From contig NZ_CCYK01000007.1 of assembly GCF_000826105.1 (NCBI RefSeq), positions 1,488,001 to 1,552,000 on the forward strand: a DNA stretch of 64,000 bases, in the 5' to 3' direction. This document shows positions 8,640 to 16,791 of this stretch, piece by piece. The notes below the pieces were generated by a model. It made no database searches and was not told where the DNA came from. It saw nothing but the letters and a program-made list of their open reading frames with translations. Positions within the stretch are counted from its first letter, which is position 1, and each line of letters opens with the position of its first letter. Made by a program: the position numbers and the translations under genes. The stretch comes from Pseudomonas massiliensis. Lineage in GTDB: Bacteria; Pseudomonadota; Gammaproteobacteria; Pseudomonadales; Pseudomonadaceae.

Positions 8640-9410
8640 ATGCAACTGAGCGGCAAGACCGCCCTGGTCACAGGCTCCACCAGCGGTATCGGCTTAGGCA
8701 TCGCCTTGGCGCTCGGCCGGGCGGGCGCCAATCTCATGCTCAATGGTTTCGGCGACGCGGAGCCGGCCCTGGCCCAGGTCAGGGCGCTGGGAGTCAAGGC
8801 TTTCCACCACGCTGCCGATGTGAGCGACCCGCAGGCTATCGCAGCCATGGTCCAGGCCACCGAGGCGGCCTTCGGCGCAGTGGATATTCTGGTGAACAAC
8901 GCTGGCATCCAGCATGTGGCGCCGGTAGAGGAGTTCCCGGTGGACCGCTGGGACGCCGTCATTGCCATCAACCTGTCTTCCGTCTTCCATGCATCCCGTC
9001 TTTGTCTACCCGGAATGAAGGCGCGCGACTGGGGGCGGATCATCAACATTGCCTCGGCGCATGGCCTCGTCGGCTCGGCGGGGAAGGCGGCCTATGTGGC
9101 GGCCAAGCATGGTGTGCTTGGCCTGACCAAGGTGATGGCGCTGGAAACGGCGACCTCCGGGGTTACCTGCAACGCCATCTGTCCAGGCTTCGTGCTGACG
9201 CCCCTGGTACAGGCTCAGATCGACGCCAAGACTGAAGGCGGGCTGACCGCGGACGAGGCCCGGCGCCAACTTCTGGCCGAAAAGCAGCCTTCGCTGGAGT
9301 TCGTCACCCCCGAACAGCTTGGTGAACTGGCGTGTTTCCTGTGTAGCGACGCCGCTCGTCAAGTTCGCGGCGCGGCCTGGAGCATGGATGGCGGATGGAC
9401 CGCGGCCTGA
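8640..9410 (+). CDS. 3-hydroxybutyrate dehydrogenase (SDR family)
   Basis: A 256-residue classical short-chain dehydrogenase that should interconvert D-3-hydroxybutyrate and acetoacetate with NAD(H). It has the cofactor motif TGSTSGIGLGIA, the NNAGIQHVAPVEEFP segment typical of BdhA/HbdH, the catalytic Ser-Tyr-Lys region (IASAHGLVGSAGKAAYVAAK) and CNAICPGFVLTPLVQAQI. The start is ATG 8640, just before LSGKTALVTG; longer upstream frames are unneeded. It may use 3-hydroxybutyrate from polyhydroxyalkanoate or ketone breakdown. The 152 bases after it (9411-9562) show no gene and no clear terminator. Confidence 0.88.
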   Translation: MQLSGKTALVTGSTSGIGLGIALALGRAGANLMLNGFGDAEPALAQVRALGVKAFHHAADVSDPQAIAAMVQATEAAFGAVDILVNNAGIQHVAPVEEFPVDRWDAVIAINLSSVFHASRLCLPGMKARDWGRIINIASAHGLVGSAGKAAYVAAKHGVLGLTKVMALETATSGVTCNAICPGFVLTPLVQAQIDAKTEGGLTADEARRQLLAEKQPSLEFVTPEQLGELACFLCSDAARQVRGAAWSMDGGWTAA

Positions 9411-9562
9411 TGACAGCAGGGAATACGCAAATAGAGGATGCCGCGCTCGCTATTCCCGAGGGGCATCGCTGCGATGAAACCTCGCCATTCATTCCCGGGC
9501 GCTGCGGCTTTCCGCTCTAGTTTCCGTTGATTGCCAAGCTATGGCCGGTAACTATCGCTAAG

Positions 9563-10423
9563 CTAGGCGGTCGGCTTCTGACGGCAACCCGCCCAGGCCA
9601 CGGCCCCCACGATCAAGGCCCCGCCAAGGGCCATGGGCCAGGTCGGCCGCTGCTGGAATAGCAGCCATGCGCCGGCGATGGCGTAGACCGGCTCCATGGC
9701 TATCACCACAGCGGCGACGTGGGCGCTGACCTGGCTGAGTCCGCTGATGAAAAGCGTATAGGCCACGCCTGTGCACAGTACGCCCAGGCCTGCCAGCAGC
9801 CACCAGTCCCTCGCGGTGACCTGGGCCCACTCGCCCAGGCTGAAAAGCGCGAGCGCCAAGGCAATGCTGGCCATCTGCCAAACGCTGGACGTGAGGCTGT
9901 CCGAGGTGACCTTCAGGTGCTGATTGGCGATGGCGATGACCGCGTAGGTCGCGCCGCTGGCAATGCCCCATGCCAGCCCCTGCAGGGATGTCGCATCGCT
10001 GGCGTCCATGGGGCCGATCAATACCAGGCCGGCGCTGGCCAGGCCAATGAGGGCCCAGTCCTGGCGGCTCATGCGCTGCGCTGACAGAAGCCAGCCACTG
10101 AGCGCGGTAAAGGCCGGAAAGGTGGCGAAGCCCAGGGTCGCTACCGCTACGCCGCCAGTATGAATGGCTTTGAAGAACAGCAGCCAGTGGATGGCCAGGG
10201 CAATGCCCAGCAGCATCAGCTTGCCGATATCGAGCAGGCGCAGCGAGCGCCAGGGGAGCCGCCTTGCCAGCACGCATAGCGGGGCGAGCACCGCCAGGGC
10301 GAACAGCCCTCGGGCGAAGACAATCATTTCAGGGCTCACGCTCAAGGCCTGGCCGAACAGCGCGGACAGGCCATAGAGCAGGGCGGCCAGGTGCAGTTGC
10401 AGCAACGCCCGGGCCCGCGTCAC
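9563..10423 (-). CDS. DMT-family (EamA) transporter
   Basis: About 286 residues with two EamA repeats and roughly ten helices, the drug/metabolite transporter fold. Segments include LLQLHLAALLYGLSALFGQAL, a first repeat ending VATLGFATFPAFTALSGWLL and a second ending AAVVIAMEPVYAIAGAWLLF, the conserved EP in the last part. The GTG at 10423 is preferred because an earlier in-frame ATG (10486) would overlap the GST gene by 20 bases and add a hydrophilic leader. It lies directly downstream of the GST gene on the same strand. Substrate unknown. Confidence 0.83.
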   Translation of the reverse strand: MTRARALLQLHLAALLYGLSALFGQALSVSPEMIVFARGLFALAVLAPLCVLARRLPWRSLRLLDIGKLMLLGIALAIHWLLFFKAIHTGGVAVATLGFATFPAFTALSGWLLSAQRMSRQDWALIGLASAGLVLIGPMDASDATSLQGLAWGIASGATYAVIAIANQHLKVTSDSLTSSVWQMASIALALALFSLGEWAQVTARDWWLLAGLGVLCTGVAYTLFISGLSQVSAHVAAVVIAMEPVYAIAGAWLLFQQRPTWPMALGGALIVGAVAWAGCRQKPTA

Positions 10424-10466
10424 GGCGCCCCAGCGCGCAAGGCAGTGATGCCCCGAACAGGAATCA

Positions 10467-11072
10467 TTACGCCAGGCCTTCCTCACGCAGGGCCTGCTGC
10501 ACGGAAGGTCGCTGGGCCACGCGGGTGTGATAGGCCTGTACCGCTGGCCATGGCGACAGATCGAACTTCACCCGTACGGTCCAGCTCAGCACCGTGACCA
10601 GGTAGGCGTCAGCCACAGTGAACCGGTCGCCCAGGACGAACTCACGGCCTTGCAGCTGGTTTTCCAGCCAGGCCAGGCGCTTGTGCAGAATCTCGGTGGC
10701 GACGTCTTTCCACTCCGGTGTCTGTTTGGGGTTGAAGAAGGAGCCTATTGTCTTGTGCAACTCGGTAGAGATGAAGCTGAGCCATTCCTGCAGCTGATAG
10801 CGCTCCATGGTGCCCGCCTGGGGGGCGAGTGAACTGCCCGGAGGCTGGTCGGCCAGGTATTGAAGTATGACCTGAGCCTCGGTCAGCACTTGGCCATCAT
10901 CGAGTTGCAAGGCCGGCACATAGCCCTTCGGGTTGATATTCAGGAAGTCTTCGCCCTCGTCGGTTTGCTTGGTGGCGCGGTCCACCTTCACCAGGGTGAC
11001 GGGAGTCCGGGTTTCGCACAGTACGATATGGGGAGCGAGGGAGCAGGCGCCAGGCAGGTAGAACAGTTTCAT
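10467..11072 (-). CDS. gstA: Glutathione S-transferase (GstA-like, beta class)
   Basis: A 201-residue cytosolic glutathione transferase. The N-terminal thioredoxin-like domain begins MKLFYLPGACSLAPHIVL, where Cys10 is the beta-class catalytic cysteine, with NPKGYVPAL and the glutathione-binding EAQVILQYLAD. The helical C-terminal domain holds FVLGDRFTVADAYLVTVLSW. AAGGAAC lies upstream of the ATG. It conjugates or reduces electrophiles with glutathione; the partner substrate is unknown. It leads a probable two-gene unit with the DMT transporter. Confidence 0.92.
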   Translation of the reverse strand: MKLFYLPGACSLAPHIVLCETRTPVTLVKVDRATKQTDEGEDFLNINPKGYVPALQLDDGQVLTEAQVILQYLADQPPGSSLAPQAGTMERYQLQEWLSFISTELHKTIGSFFNPKQTPEWKDVATEILHKRLAWLENQLQGREFVLGDRFTVADAYLVTVLSWTVRVKFDLSPWPAVQAYHTRVAQRPSVQQALREEGLA

Positions 11073-11189
11073 GACAGTTCCTTGATGGGCGTGGCCGCGG
11101 TCGCGGCCTTTTCGATGGCCGGCTCAGCCAGGCCGAGTGAACCGGCCGGGATGTACCGGACTCTCAACGACATCACACTGGAGAGCTAC

Positions 11190-11507
11190 ATGAACATAGC
11201 GATCGAAGAAGCGCATATCAACACTGTGGACCTGCGGGGCGCTACCGAGCTATGGCTGGTGCCGCTGGATGCCCCCGAGGATACGGACTCCCCCAGTGAA
11301 GGCTTGTGCCTGTGGCGGGGCCGCCCGGTAGTCAGCCATGACATGCTCAGCGAGGGTACCCATGAGCAGAATGTCAGGCGCGTGTGGGTGCGTGTGGCCA
11401 TGCCCACGGCGGACGCCACTGTCGCGCGGCTGCGTGCGGCGGTCGAGCAGCGCCTGGCCGAGCAGGACCTGCATGGTGAGTTCCTCCCGGCGCTGATGCA
11501 AGACTGA
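11190..11507 (+). CDS. Hypothetical protein (105 aa)
   Basis: Not recognised. The 105-residue acidic, soluble product begins MNIAIEEAHINTVDLRGATE and continues with WLVPLDAPEDTD, then a central RVWVRVAMPTADATVARLRAAVEQRL helix. The ATG at 11190 follows GGAGAG at 5 bases spacing, which is why this internal start was chosen over far upstream ones that would run into the GST promoter region. It converges on the solute-binding protein gene with 6 bases between them. Confidence 0.55.
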   Translation: MNIAIEEAHINTVDLRGATELWLVPLDAPEDTDSPSEGLCLWRGRPVVSHDMLSEGTHEQNVRRVWVRVAMPTADATVARLRAAVEQRLAEQDLHGEFLPALMQD

Positions 11508-11513
11508 GGGGCC

Positions 11514-12281
11514 TCAGCGAGGCGCCATCAGGCGCTTGAGCTCTCCGTCACGCTGTAGTTGCCGGAAGGCTTCCACGGCGCGCCGTACCAGTTCGTCAGA
11601 GGTACCCAGACTGAAGGCCAGGTACGCATGGGCAGTGATCTGGCTCAACGGCATGACCGCCTCGAGGTTTTCGAAGGGCATCGCCAGCTCTTCACAGAAC
11701 CGTCGCGCATCCCGGGGCGACAGGGGCACCATATCGACCTGGCCGGCCAGGAGCTTGCGGAGATTGTCCATGGGCGTGGCCGAGATCACCAGACGGGTGA
11801 AGCCGTTGCTGCGCAAGTATTGGTGACGCACGTCGTCGCGCACTACCCCCAGATTGTGCTCCTGCGCATCAGCCAGTTGGGCAATGACAAGGTCGCTCCT
11901 TTCGCGGAGCTTGTAGAGCACTGTCTGGATTTCCTCGAATTCGCCCACCCATTTGAAATGCGCTTCCCGCTCCGGAGTCCGGATAATGGGAAAAATCAGC
12001 ACGTTGGGTTCACCCAGGGCGATGTCGTACGCACGTGCCCAAGGATACATGGCCAGGTGATACTCGCTCAGGCCTGCACGTTCCAGCACGGTGGTCACCA
12101 CTGAGGTCGCGGGCCCAGCCACCTTCCCGTCCTCCATGTAGCTGTAGGAGGATTCTTCGGTGACCGCTTCGATCGGCTGAGCGAGGGCCTGGCTTGCCAT
12201 CAGCGCAATCAAGGCGGCGACGACGCCTTGAGTCAGGCAGGTCCTCCAGCCAGAGGCTGGAGCTACAGGAGTCATTCGCAT
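11514..12281 (-). CDS. Periplasmic solute-binding protein (SBP_bac_3-like), third gene of DGC operon
   Basis: About 255 residues with a signal peptide (VVAALIALMASQALAQ). The mature part is like family-3 solute-binding proteins (IEAVTEESSYSYMEDGKVAGPATSVV, YPWARAYDIAL, NVLIFPIIRTPERE, MVPLSPRDAR). The PWARAY and IxRTPERE motifs are shared with the first gene of this operon, so the two are paralogues. No ABC permease or ATPase genes adjoin, which suggests a sensing rather than transport role. The start overlaps the diguanylate cyclase stop; ATG 12275 would give a 4-base ATGA overlap and is an alternative. Confidence 0.8.
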   Translation of the reverse strand: MRMTPVAPASGWRTCLTQGVVAALIALMASQALAQPIEAVTEESSYSYMEDGKVAGPATSVVTTVLERAGLSEYHLAMYPWARAYDIALGEPNVLIFPIIRTPEREAHFKWVGEFEEIQTVLYKLRERSDLVIAQLADAQEHNLGVVRDDVRHQYLRSNGFTRLVISATPMDNLRKLLAGQVDMVPLSPRDARRFCEELAMPFENLEAVMPLSQITAHAYLAFSLGTSDELVRRAVEAFRQLQRDGELKRLMAPR

Positions 12282-13612
12282 ACCCGGTTTCGGCCTCCGT
12301 TCTTGGCGCGATATAGCGCTTCATCGGCGCTATGCAATAATTGATCGAACACGCTCATGCCGACCGGATCGAGCTCAGCCATGCCGATGCTCACCGTGAC
12401 ATAAGGGGAAATGGGCGAGGATCCATGCGGGATCCGCTTGCCGGCCAACGCCTCGCGCAGCCGCTCGCCGGCCTGGCGGGCCTGGCGGGCATCGCTGCCA
12501 GGCAACAGCACGGCGAACTCTTCGCCGCCCAGCCGGGCGATGACCTCGCCGCTGCGCATGAACAAGGCCTTCATGGTATCGGCCACTTGCTTGAGGCAGA
12601 CATCGCCACCGCCGTGCCCGTGGGTATCGTTGTAGCGCTTGAAGAAATCCACGTCGCACATCAGCACGGTCAAGGGGCGCCCGCTGCGCAAGGCGCGGTT
12701 GAATTCCGCATCCTTGAGCTCGTCAAAATAGCGCCGGTTGGCAAGGCCTGTGAGCGGGTCCAGGCGTGACAGGCTCTGCAATTGCTCGTTCGCGCGCACC
12801 AGCTCGGCGGTGCGTTGCGCCACTTCCAGGGCCAGGTCGTCGCGGCTGGCGGCCAGGGCTTGTTCGGCCTCGCGCTGGCGCTGCAGGTACTGGCCCATAT
12901 TGTCTTGCAGCGCATTGATGCGCAGGGTAAGCAGGTCCAGTTCGTCGTTGCGGCTGCCCAGGCGATCCAGTCGCAGGCGCTTGCCCAGGGTTTCCGGAGT
13001 AAGTCGTTCCAGGTGGCGAGCGATATGGCGTACGTGCACGGTGACCAGGCCATTGAACATGAGCATGGTGATGCCCGCCAGCGCCAGAGCCTGGACGACC
13101 TGCGTCAGCATGATGGTCCAGATTTCCTTCCAGAGCCGCTGGCGCAGCAGGGCAGGGTCGCCTTCGATGACCAGGACGCCCACGGCCTGCACGGCACCGG
13201 GGTAAGGCACCACGGCCAACGCGCGTTGCAAGGACGGCGCCGGGCCGGTGCCGAGGAAACCGTCCCGTTGCCTTACCAATACTTCCTCGGTGCGCTCGGG
13301 ACGGGGAATGCGCAAAGTCACGCGCCCCACTGGGGCCGCGTGCACCACGCTATCCAGTTGCGCTTCGAGGCTGTCGCGGTCCATCTCCCAGATTGCCTTG
13401 GACAGCGAGCCCTGGAACACCTGGTCGATCAACGCCAGCTCACCGTTCATGGCTTGGACTCCGGTGCCCCAGGCGAACCAGGTCCGCACGCTTACCGTGG
13501 CGCAGGTGAAGGCCAGGCAGAACACCAGGGTCGCCACCACCAGGCGATGGGCCAGGGGCCGTTCCGCGCCCATGCTCGGGTGCGTAGGGTCCTCGTAGTG
13601 TTCCGGTCTCAT
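12272..13612 (-). CDS. Membrane-bound diguanylate cyclase (GGDEF)
   Basis: A 446-residue protein that should make cyclic di-GMP from two GTP. Order: cytoplasmic N-terminus, transmembrane helix near 27-46, periplasmic domain of about 110 residues, second helix near 165-185, HAMP-like and coiled-coil segment (RLTPETLGKRLRLDRLGSRN, then QREAEQALAASRDDLALEVA), and a GGDEF domain from about 285. The active-site motif is GGEEF at 362-366. The inhibitory I-site position reads RSGE, not RxxD, so product inhibition may be weakened. It overlaps the upstream solute-binding gene by 4 bases (ATGA) and also overlaps the downstream one, so all three should be one transcript. Confidence 0.93.
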   Translation of the reverse strand: MRPEHYEDPTHPSMGAERPLAHRLVVATLVFCLAFTCATVSVRTWFAWGTGVQAMNGELALIDQVFQGSLSKAIWEMDRDSLEAQLDSVVHAAPVGRVTLRIPRPERTEEVLVRQRDGFLGTGPAPSLQRALAVVPYPGAVQAVGVLVIEGDPALLRQRLWKEIWTIMLTQVVQALALAGITMLMFNGLVTVHVRHIARHLERLTPETLGKRLRLDRLGSRNDELDLLTLRINALQDNMGQYLQRQREAEQALAASRDDLALEVAQRTAELVRANEQLQSLSRLDPLTGLANRRYFDELKDAEFNRALRSGRPLTVLMCDVDFFKRYNDTHGHGGGDVCLKQVADTMKALFMRSGEVIARLGGEEFAVLLPGSDARQARQAGERLREALAGKRIPHGSSPISPYVTVSIGMAELDPVGMSVFDQLLHSADEALYRAKNGGRNRVCE

Positions 13613-14385
13613 GGGCCCACCCAGCGGCGAACGATGGCATCGTAGCGACCGTCGTCGCGCAGGCGTGCCAAGGCTGCGCGGAAGGCGGCGACGGTCTGCG
13701 GATCAGTGCTGCGGCTGAAAGCGACGTTGAAGCCACTGTCTTCCAGCTCCGGCAGCTCCAGCACGGGACGCAATGCCTGGTGCGGATCGTCGCCGGCCAT
13801 GCTTACGGTATAGGCGGCGTTGAGTTCGTCCGAAATCCACAGGGCCACGTGGCCCAGCTTGAGCTTCTCGTAGTTGAGGGCGTAATGGTTGCTCTGCTGC
13901 AGTGTCTGGCCCAAGGCGAAGCCCTGCCGGATCAGGTACTGCTCGCCTACGTCCTGATTGACGGTCGCGATCTGGTAGCGCTGCTCCAAGGCCTGCCCGA
14001 GACTGCTCCGGTTCACGGGCCGCGCCTGGGTGGAATAGAGAAACCAGCGCGTGCTGACAATGGGGCCGACCCATTGGAACAGTGCCTCGCGTTCAGGGGT
14101 GCGGGTGATGGAATAGATCATCACGTTGTCCGCGTGCAGCGCCAGGTCGTAGGCGCGGGCCCAGGGCATCATCTGGATGTCAGGGTCGATACCCATATCC
14201 CGGAACACCGCCTCGACGATCTCGGTGCACATGCCGCTGACCTTGCCGCCCACTCGGGTGTTGTAAGGTGGCAGCTCTTCGGTGACCACCTGCAATGCCG
14301 TGGCGCTGGCGCCTTCCGGGCACGCCAAGAGCGCCACGGCGGCGAGCGCGGCGCTGAAGGTGCGCGAGAGCCAGGCAAGGGGCAT
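13609..14385 (-). CDS. Periplasmic solute-binding protein (SBP_bac_3-like), first gene of DGC operon
   Basis: A 258-residue protein with signal peptide (FSAALAAVALLACPEGASA) and a family-3 solute-binding fold. Segments are LQVVTEELPPYNTRVGGKVSGMCTEI at the mature N-terminus, MMPWARAYDLAL, NVMIYSITRTPERE and LGHVALWISDELNA. It resembles the third gene of the operon, with shared PWARAY and RTPERE motifs. Proteins of this kind can present ligand to periplasmic sensor domains; here the coupled partner is a diguanylate cyclase. The ligand is unknown. Confidence 0.82.
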   Translation of the reverse strand: MPLAWLSRTFSAALAAVALLACPEGASATALQVVTEELPPYNTRVGGKVSGMCTEIVEAVFRDMGIDPDIQMMPWARAYDLALHADNVMIYSITRTPEREALFQWVGPIVSTRWFLYSTQARPVNRSSLGQALEQRYQIATVNQDVGEQYLIRQGFALGQTLQQSNHYALNYEKLKLGHVALWISDELNAAYTVSMAGDDPHQALRPVLELPELEDSGFNVAFSRSTDPQTVAAFRAALARLRDDGRYDAIVRRWVGP

Positions 14386-14526
14386 GGTCGCTCTCCGAAG
14401 GCTGGTGGAAGGGTCGTGCCCACGCTATCGGCCGGTCGGGCGGCAACTTGACCCTGGGCAAGTGACGGCCTCAAGGCCCGGCCGGCGGTGGTAGACTTGG
14501 CCGCCTTGAACTTCAGAGGCCCGACC

Positions 14527-15564
14527 ATGACCGAAACCGTTCGCCTGACCCAGTACAGCCATGGCGCTGGCTGTGGCTGCAAGATTTCTCCCAAGGTGCT
14601 CGAAGTGATCCTTGCGGGCAGCGGAGCGCAGAACCTCGACCCGGCATTGTGGGTAGGCAACGCCTCGCGGGACGATGCGGCGGTCTACGGCATCGATGGG
14701 GAAAGGGGCGTGGTATCCACCACGGACTTCTTCATGCCCATCGTGGACGACCCCTTCGACTTTGGACGTATCGCTGCCACCAACGCCATCAGCGACATCT
14801 ATGCCATGGGCGGTACGCCGCTGATGGCCATCGCGATCCTGGGCTGGCCGGTGAACGTCCTGGCGCCGGAGATTGCCCGCGAGGTCATCCGTGGCGGCCG
14901 GGCCGCCTGCGACGCGGCTGGCATCCCCCTGGCCGGAGGCCACTCCATCGATGCGCCGGAGCCCATCTTCGGCCTGGCGGTCACCGGCCTGGTGGAGAAG
15001 GCGCAGCTCAAGCGCAACGACACTGCCACCGCCGGCTGCCGCCTTTACCTGACCAAGCCCCTGGGCATCGGCATCCTGACCACCGCGGAGAAGAAGGGAT
15101 TGCTGCGCCCGGAGCACCAGGATGTGGCGCGGGACTGGATGTGCACCCTCAACGCGGCCGGCAGCCGTTTTGCCAAGCTGCCCGGCGTGCGGGCCATGAC
15201 GGACGTCACGGGCTTCGGGCTGATCGGCCACTTGCTGGAAATGGCCGACGGCGCCGGCCTCACTGCCCGCGTCGAGGCTGCGGCGGTGCCACGCCTGGCG
15301 GGGGTGGACGATTACCTGGCGCAGGGCTGTGCCCCGGGCGGCACCTCGCGCAATTTCGACAGTTACGGCGCTGGGGTGAGCCCCATGAGTGAGGCCGATC
15401 GCCTGCTCTTGTGCGACCCACAGACCAGCGGCGGCCTGTTGGTTGCGGTAGCGCCGGAGGACGATGCAGCCTTCCTCGCCTGCGCTGCCGAACTGGGGTT
15501 GGCGCTCGCGCCCATCGGCGAGATGACAGGCCGGGGCGCGCATGCGGTCGAGGTGATTCGATGA
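14527..15564 (+). CDS. selD: Selenophosphate synthetase
   Basis: Makes selenophosphate from selenide and ATP, the selenium donor for selenouridine tRNA and selenocysteine. 345 residues, the normal size. The N-terminal loop YSHGAGCGCKISP carries catalytic Cys16 and Lys19, with a second Cys at 18. The AIRS-type ATP-binding part has DDAAVYGID, TTDFFMPIVDDPFDFGRIAATNA and DVTGFGLIGHLLEM. The start at ATG 14527 fits the family N-terminus. It overlaps selU by 4 bases, which points to selenouridine formation as at least one use. Cysteine rather than selenocysteine is at the active site. Confidence 0.96.
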   Translation: MTETVRLTQYSHGAGCGCKISPKVLEVILAGSGAQNLDPALWVGNASRDDAAVYGIDGERGVVSTTDFFMPIVDDPFDFGRIAATNAISDIYAMGGTPLMAIAILGWPVNVLAPEIAREVIRGGRAACDAAGIPLAGGHSIDAPEPIFGLAVTGLVEKAQLKRNDTATAGCRLYLTKPLGIGILTTAEKKGLLRPEHQDVARDWMCTLNAAGSRFAKLPGVRAMTDVTGFGLIGHLLEMADGAGLTARVEAAAVPRLAGVDDYLAQGCAPGGTSRNFDSYGAGVSPMSEADRLLLCDPQTSGGLLVAVAPEDDAAFLACAAELGLALAPIGEMTGRGAHAVEVIR

Positions 15565-16664
15565 GGGAAAATACCACGGACTTCCAGCGTTTGTTTCTGG
15601 AAGACGTGCCCATGATGGATGTACGCGCCCCGGTCGAGTTCAACAAGGGTGCGTTTCCCGGGGTGGTCAATCTTCCGCTCATGGACGACCGCGAACGCGA
15701 GCGGGTCGGCACGGCATACAAGCAGCATGGCCAGCAGGCCGCTGTCGAGCTTGGCCACCGGCTGGTCGCCGGTTCGGTAAAGCTGGCCAGGGTCGAAGCC
15801 TGGACGCGATTCGTACAGGCCAACCCCGAGGGTTTCCTGTACTGCTTCCGCGGTGGCTTGCGTTCACAGATCACCCAACAGTGGATCAAGGCCGAGACGG
15901 GCCTGGACTTTCCCCGCGTGGTCGGCGGCTACAAGGCGCTACGCACCTACCTCATCGAGCAGACCGAGGACGCGGTGGCGCACTGTGACTTCGTATGCCT
16001 GGGTGGCATGACCGGCATCGGCAAGACCGAAGTGCTTGGCGAACTGGACAATGCCGTGGACCTCGAAGCCCTGGCCAACCATCGGGGCTCGGGGTTCGGC
16101 AAGCGCGCCACTGCGCAGCCGGCACCGATCACCTTCGAGAATCGCCTGGCGATCGACCTGCTCAAGCGGCGCGCACGGGGCCAGCAAGGGTTTGTGGTCG
16201 AGGATGAAAGCCGCATGATCGGCAGTTGCGCCTTGCCGCTGTCGCTGTTCCGGCGCATGCAGCAAAGCCCGCTGGTGTGGCTGGAGGACAGCTTCGATTC
16301 GCGGGTCTCGCGCATCCTGCGCGACTATGTGGTCGACCTTTGCGCCGAGTTCGTCGCGCTCCAGGGCGAGGAAGCGGGTTTCACAGCGTTCGCGCAGCGC
16401 CTGCGCCAGAGCCTGGCAGGCATCGCCAAGCGTCTGGGGGGCGAGCGCTATCAGCGCCTGGCCGCTATCCTGGACCAGGCGCTGCAGGTCCAGGCCGCCA
16501 GCGGCCGTGTCGACAGTCATCGCGGCTGGATCGAAACGCTGCTCAACGAGTATTACGACCCCATGTATGTCTTCCAGCGTGATGCCAAGGGCCAGCGTAT
16601 CGAATTCGCTGGCCAGCGGGCCGAGGTGGTGGAGTACCTTAGGCAGCGCCGAAGCCAGGGCTGA
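15561..16664 (+). CDS. selU: tRNA 2-selenouridine synthase
   Basis: Also called MnmH. Converts the 2-thiouridine at the wobble base of Lys, Glu and Gln tRNAs to 2-selenouridine by geranylation and selenation, using selenophosphate. 367 residues. The N-terminal rhodanese domain has active-site Cys near 95 in LYCFRGGLRSQ; the C-terminal P-loop domain has GGMTGIGKTEVL near 145-156 and FVVEDESRMIG. The ATG at 15561 overlaps the selD TGA (ATGA), implying translational coupling. Confidence 0.95.
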   Translation: MRENTTDFQRLFLEDVPMMDVRAPVEFNKGAFPGVVNLPLMDDRERERVGTAYKQHGQQAAVELGHRLVAGSVKLARVEAWTRFVQANPEGFLYCFRGGLRSQITQQWIKAETGLDFPRVVGGYKALRTYLIEQTEDAVAHCDFVCLGGMTGIGKTEVLGELDNAVDLEALANHRGSGFGKRATAQPAPITFENRLAIDLLKRRARGQQGFVVEDESRMIGSCALPLSLFRRMQQSPLVWLEDSFDSRVSRILRDYVVDLCAEFVALQGEEAGFTAFAQRLRQSLAGIAKRLGGERYQRLAAILDQALQVQAASGRVDSHRGWIETLLNEYYDPMYVFQRDAKGQRIEFAGQRAEVVEYLRQRRSQG

Positions 16665-16773
16665 ACCCGCCTGCTCGGTTCACCCGCTGGCAGCCAGCGG
16701 AGCTGCAAGGATTCGGATTCGCTTGCTTTGCAAGCTCCCACCGGGCCAGGGCAGAACCCGCCTACTCGATTCA
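16654..16773. repeat. Pair of imperfect 29-bp direct repeats around a hairpin, REP-like
   Basis: The unit at 16654-16682 recurs at 16745-16773 with 26 of 29 bases identical; both start GCCAGGGC and share GAACCCGCCT. The first copy overlaps the last codons of selU. Between them GGAGCTGCAAG (about 16699-16709) can pair with CTTTGCAAGCTCC, giving a bulged stem. The layout resembles a REP-type intergenic element between convergent genes. Confidence 0.5.
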
Positions 16774-16791
16774 GCGGGGCCGCCCTGGCGT

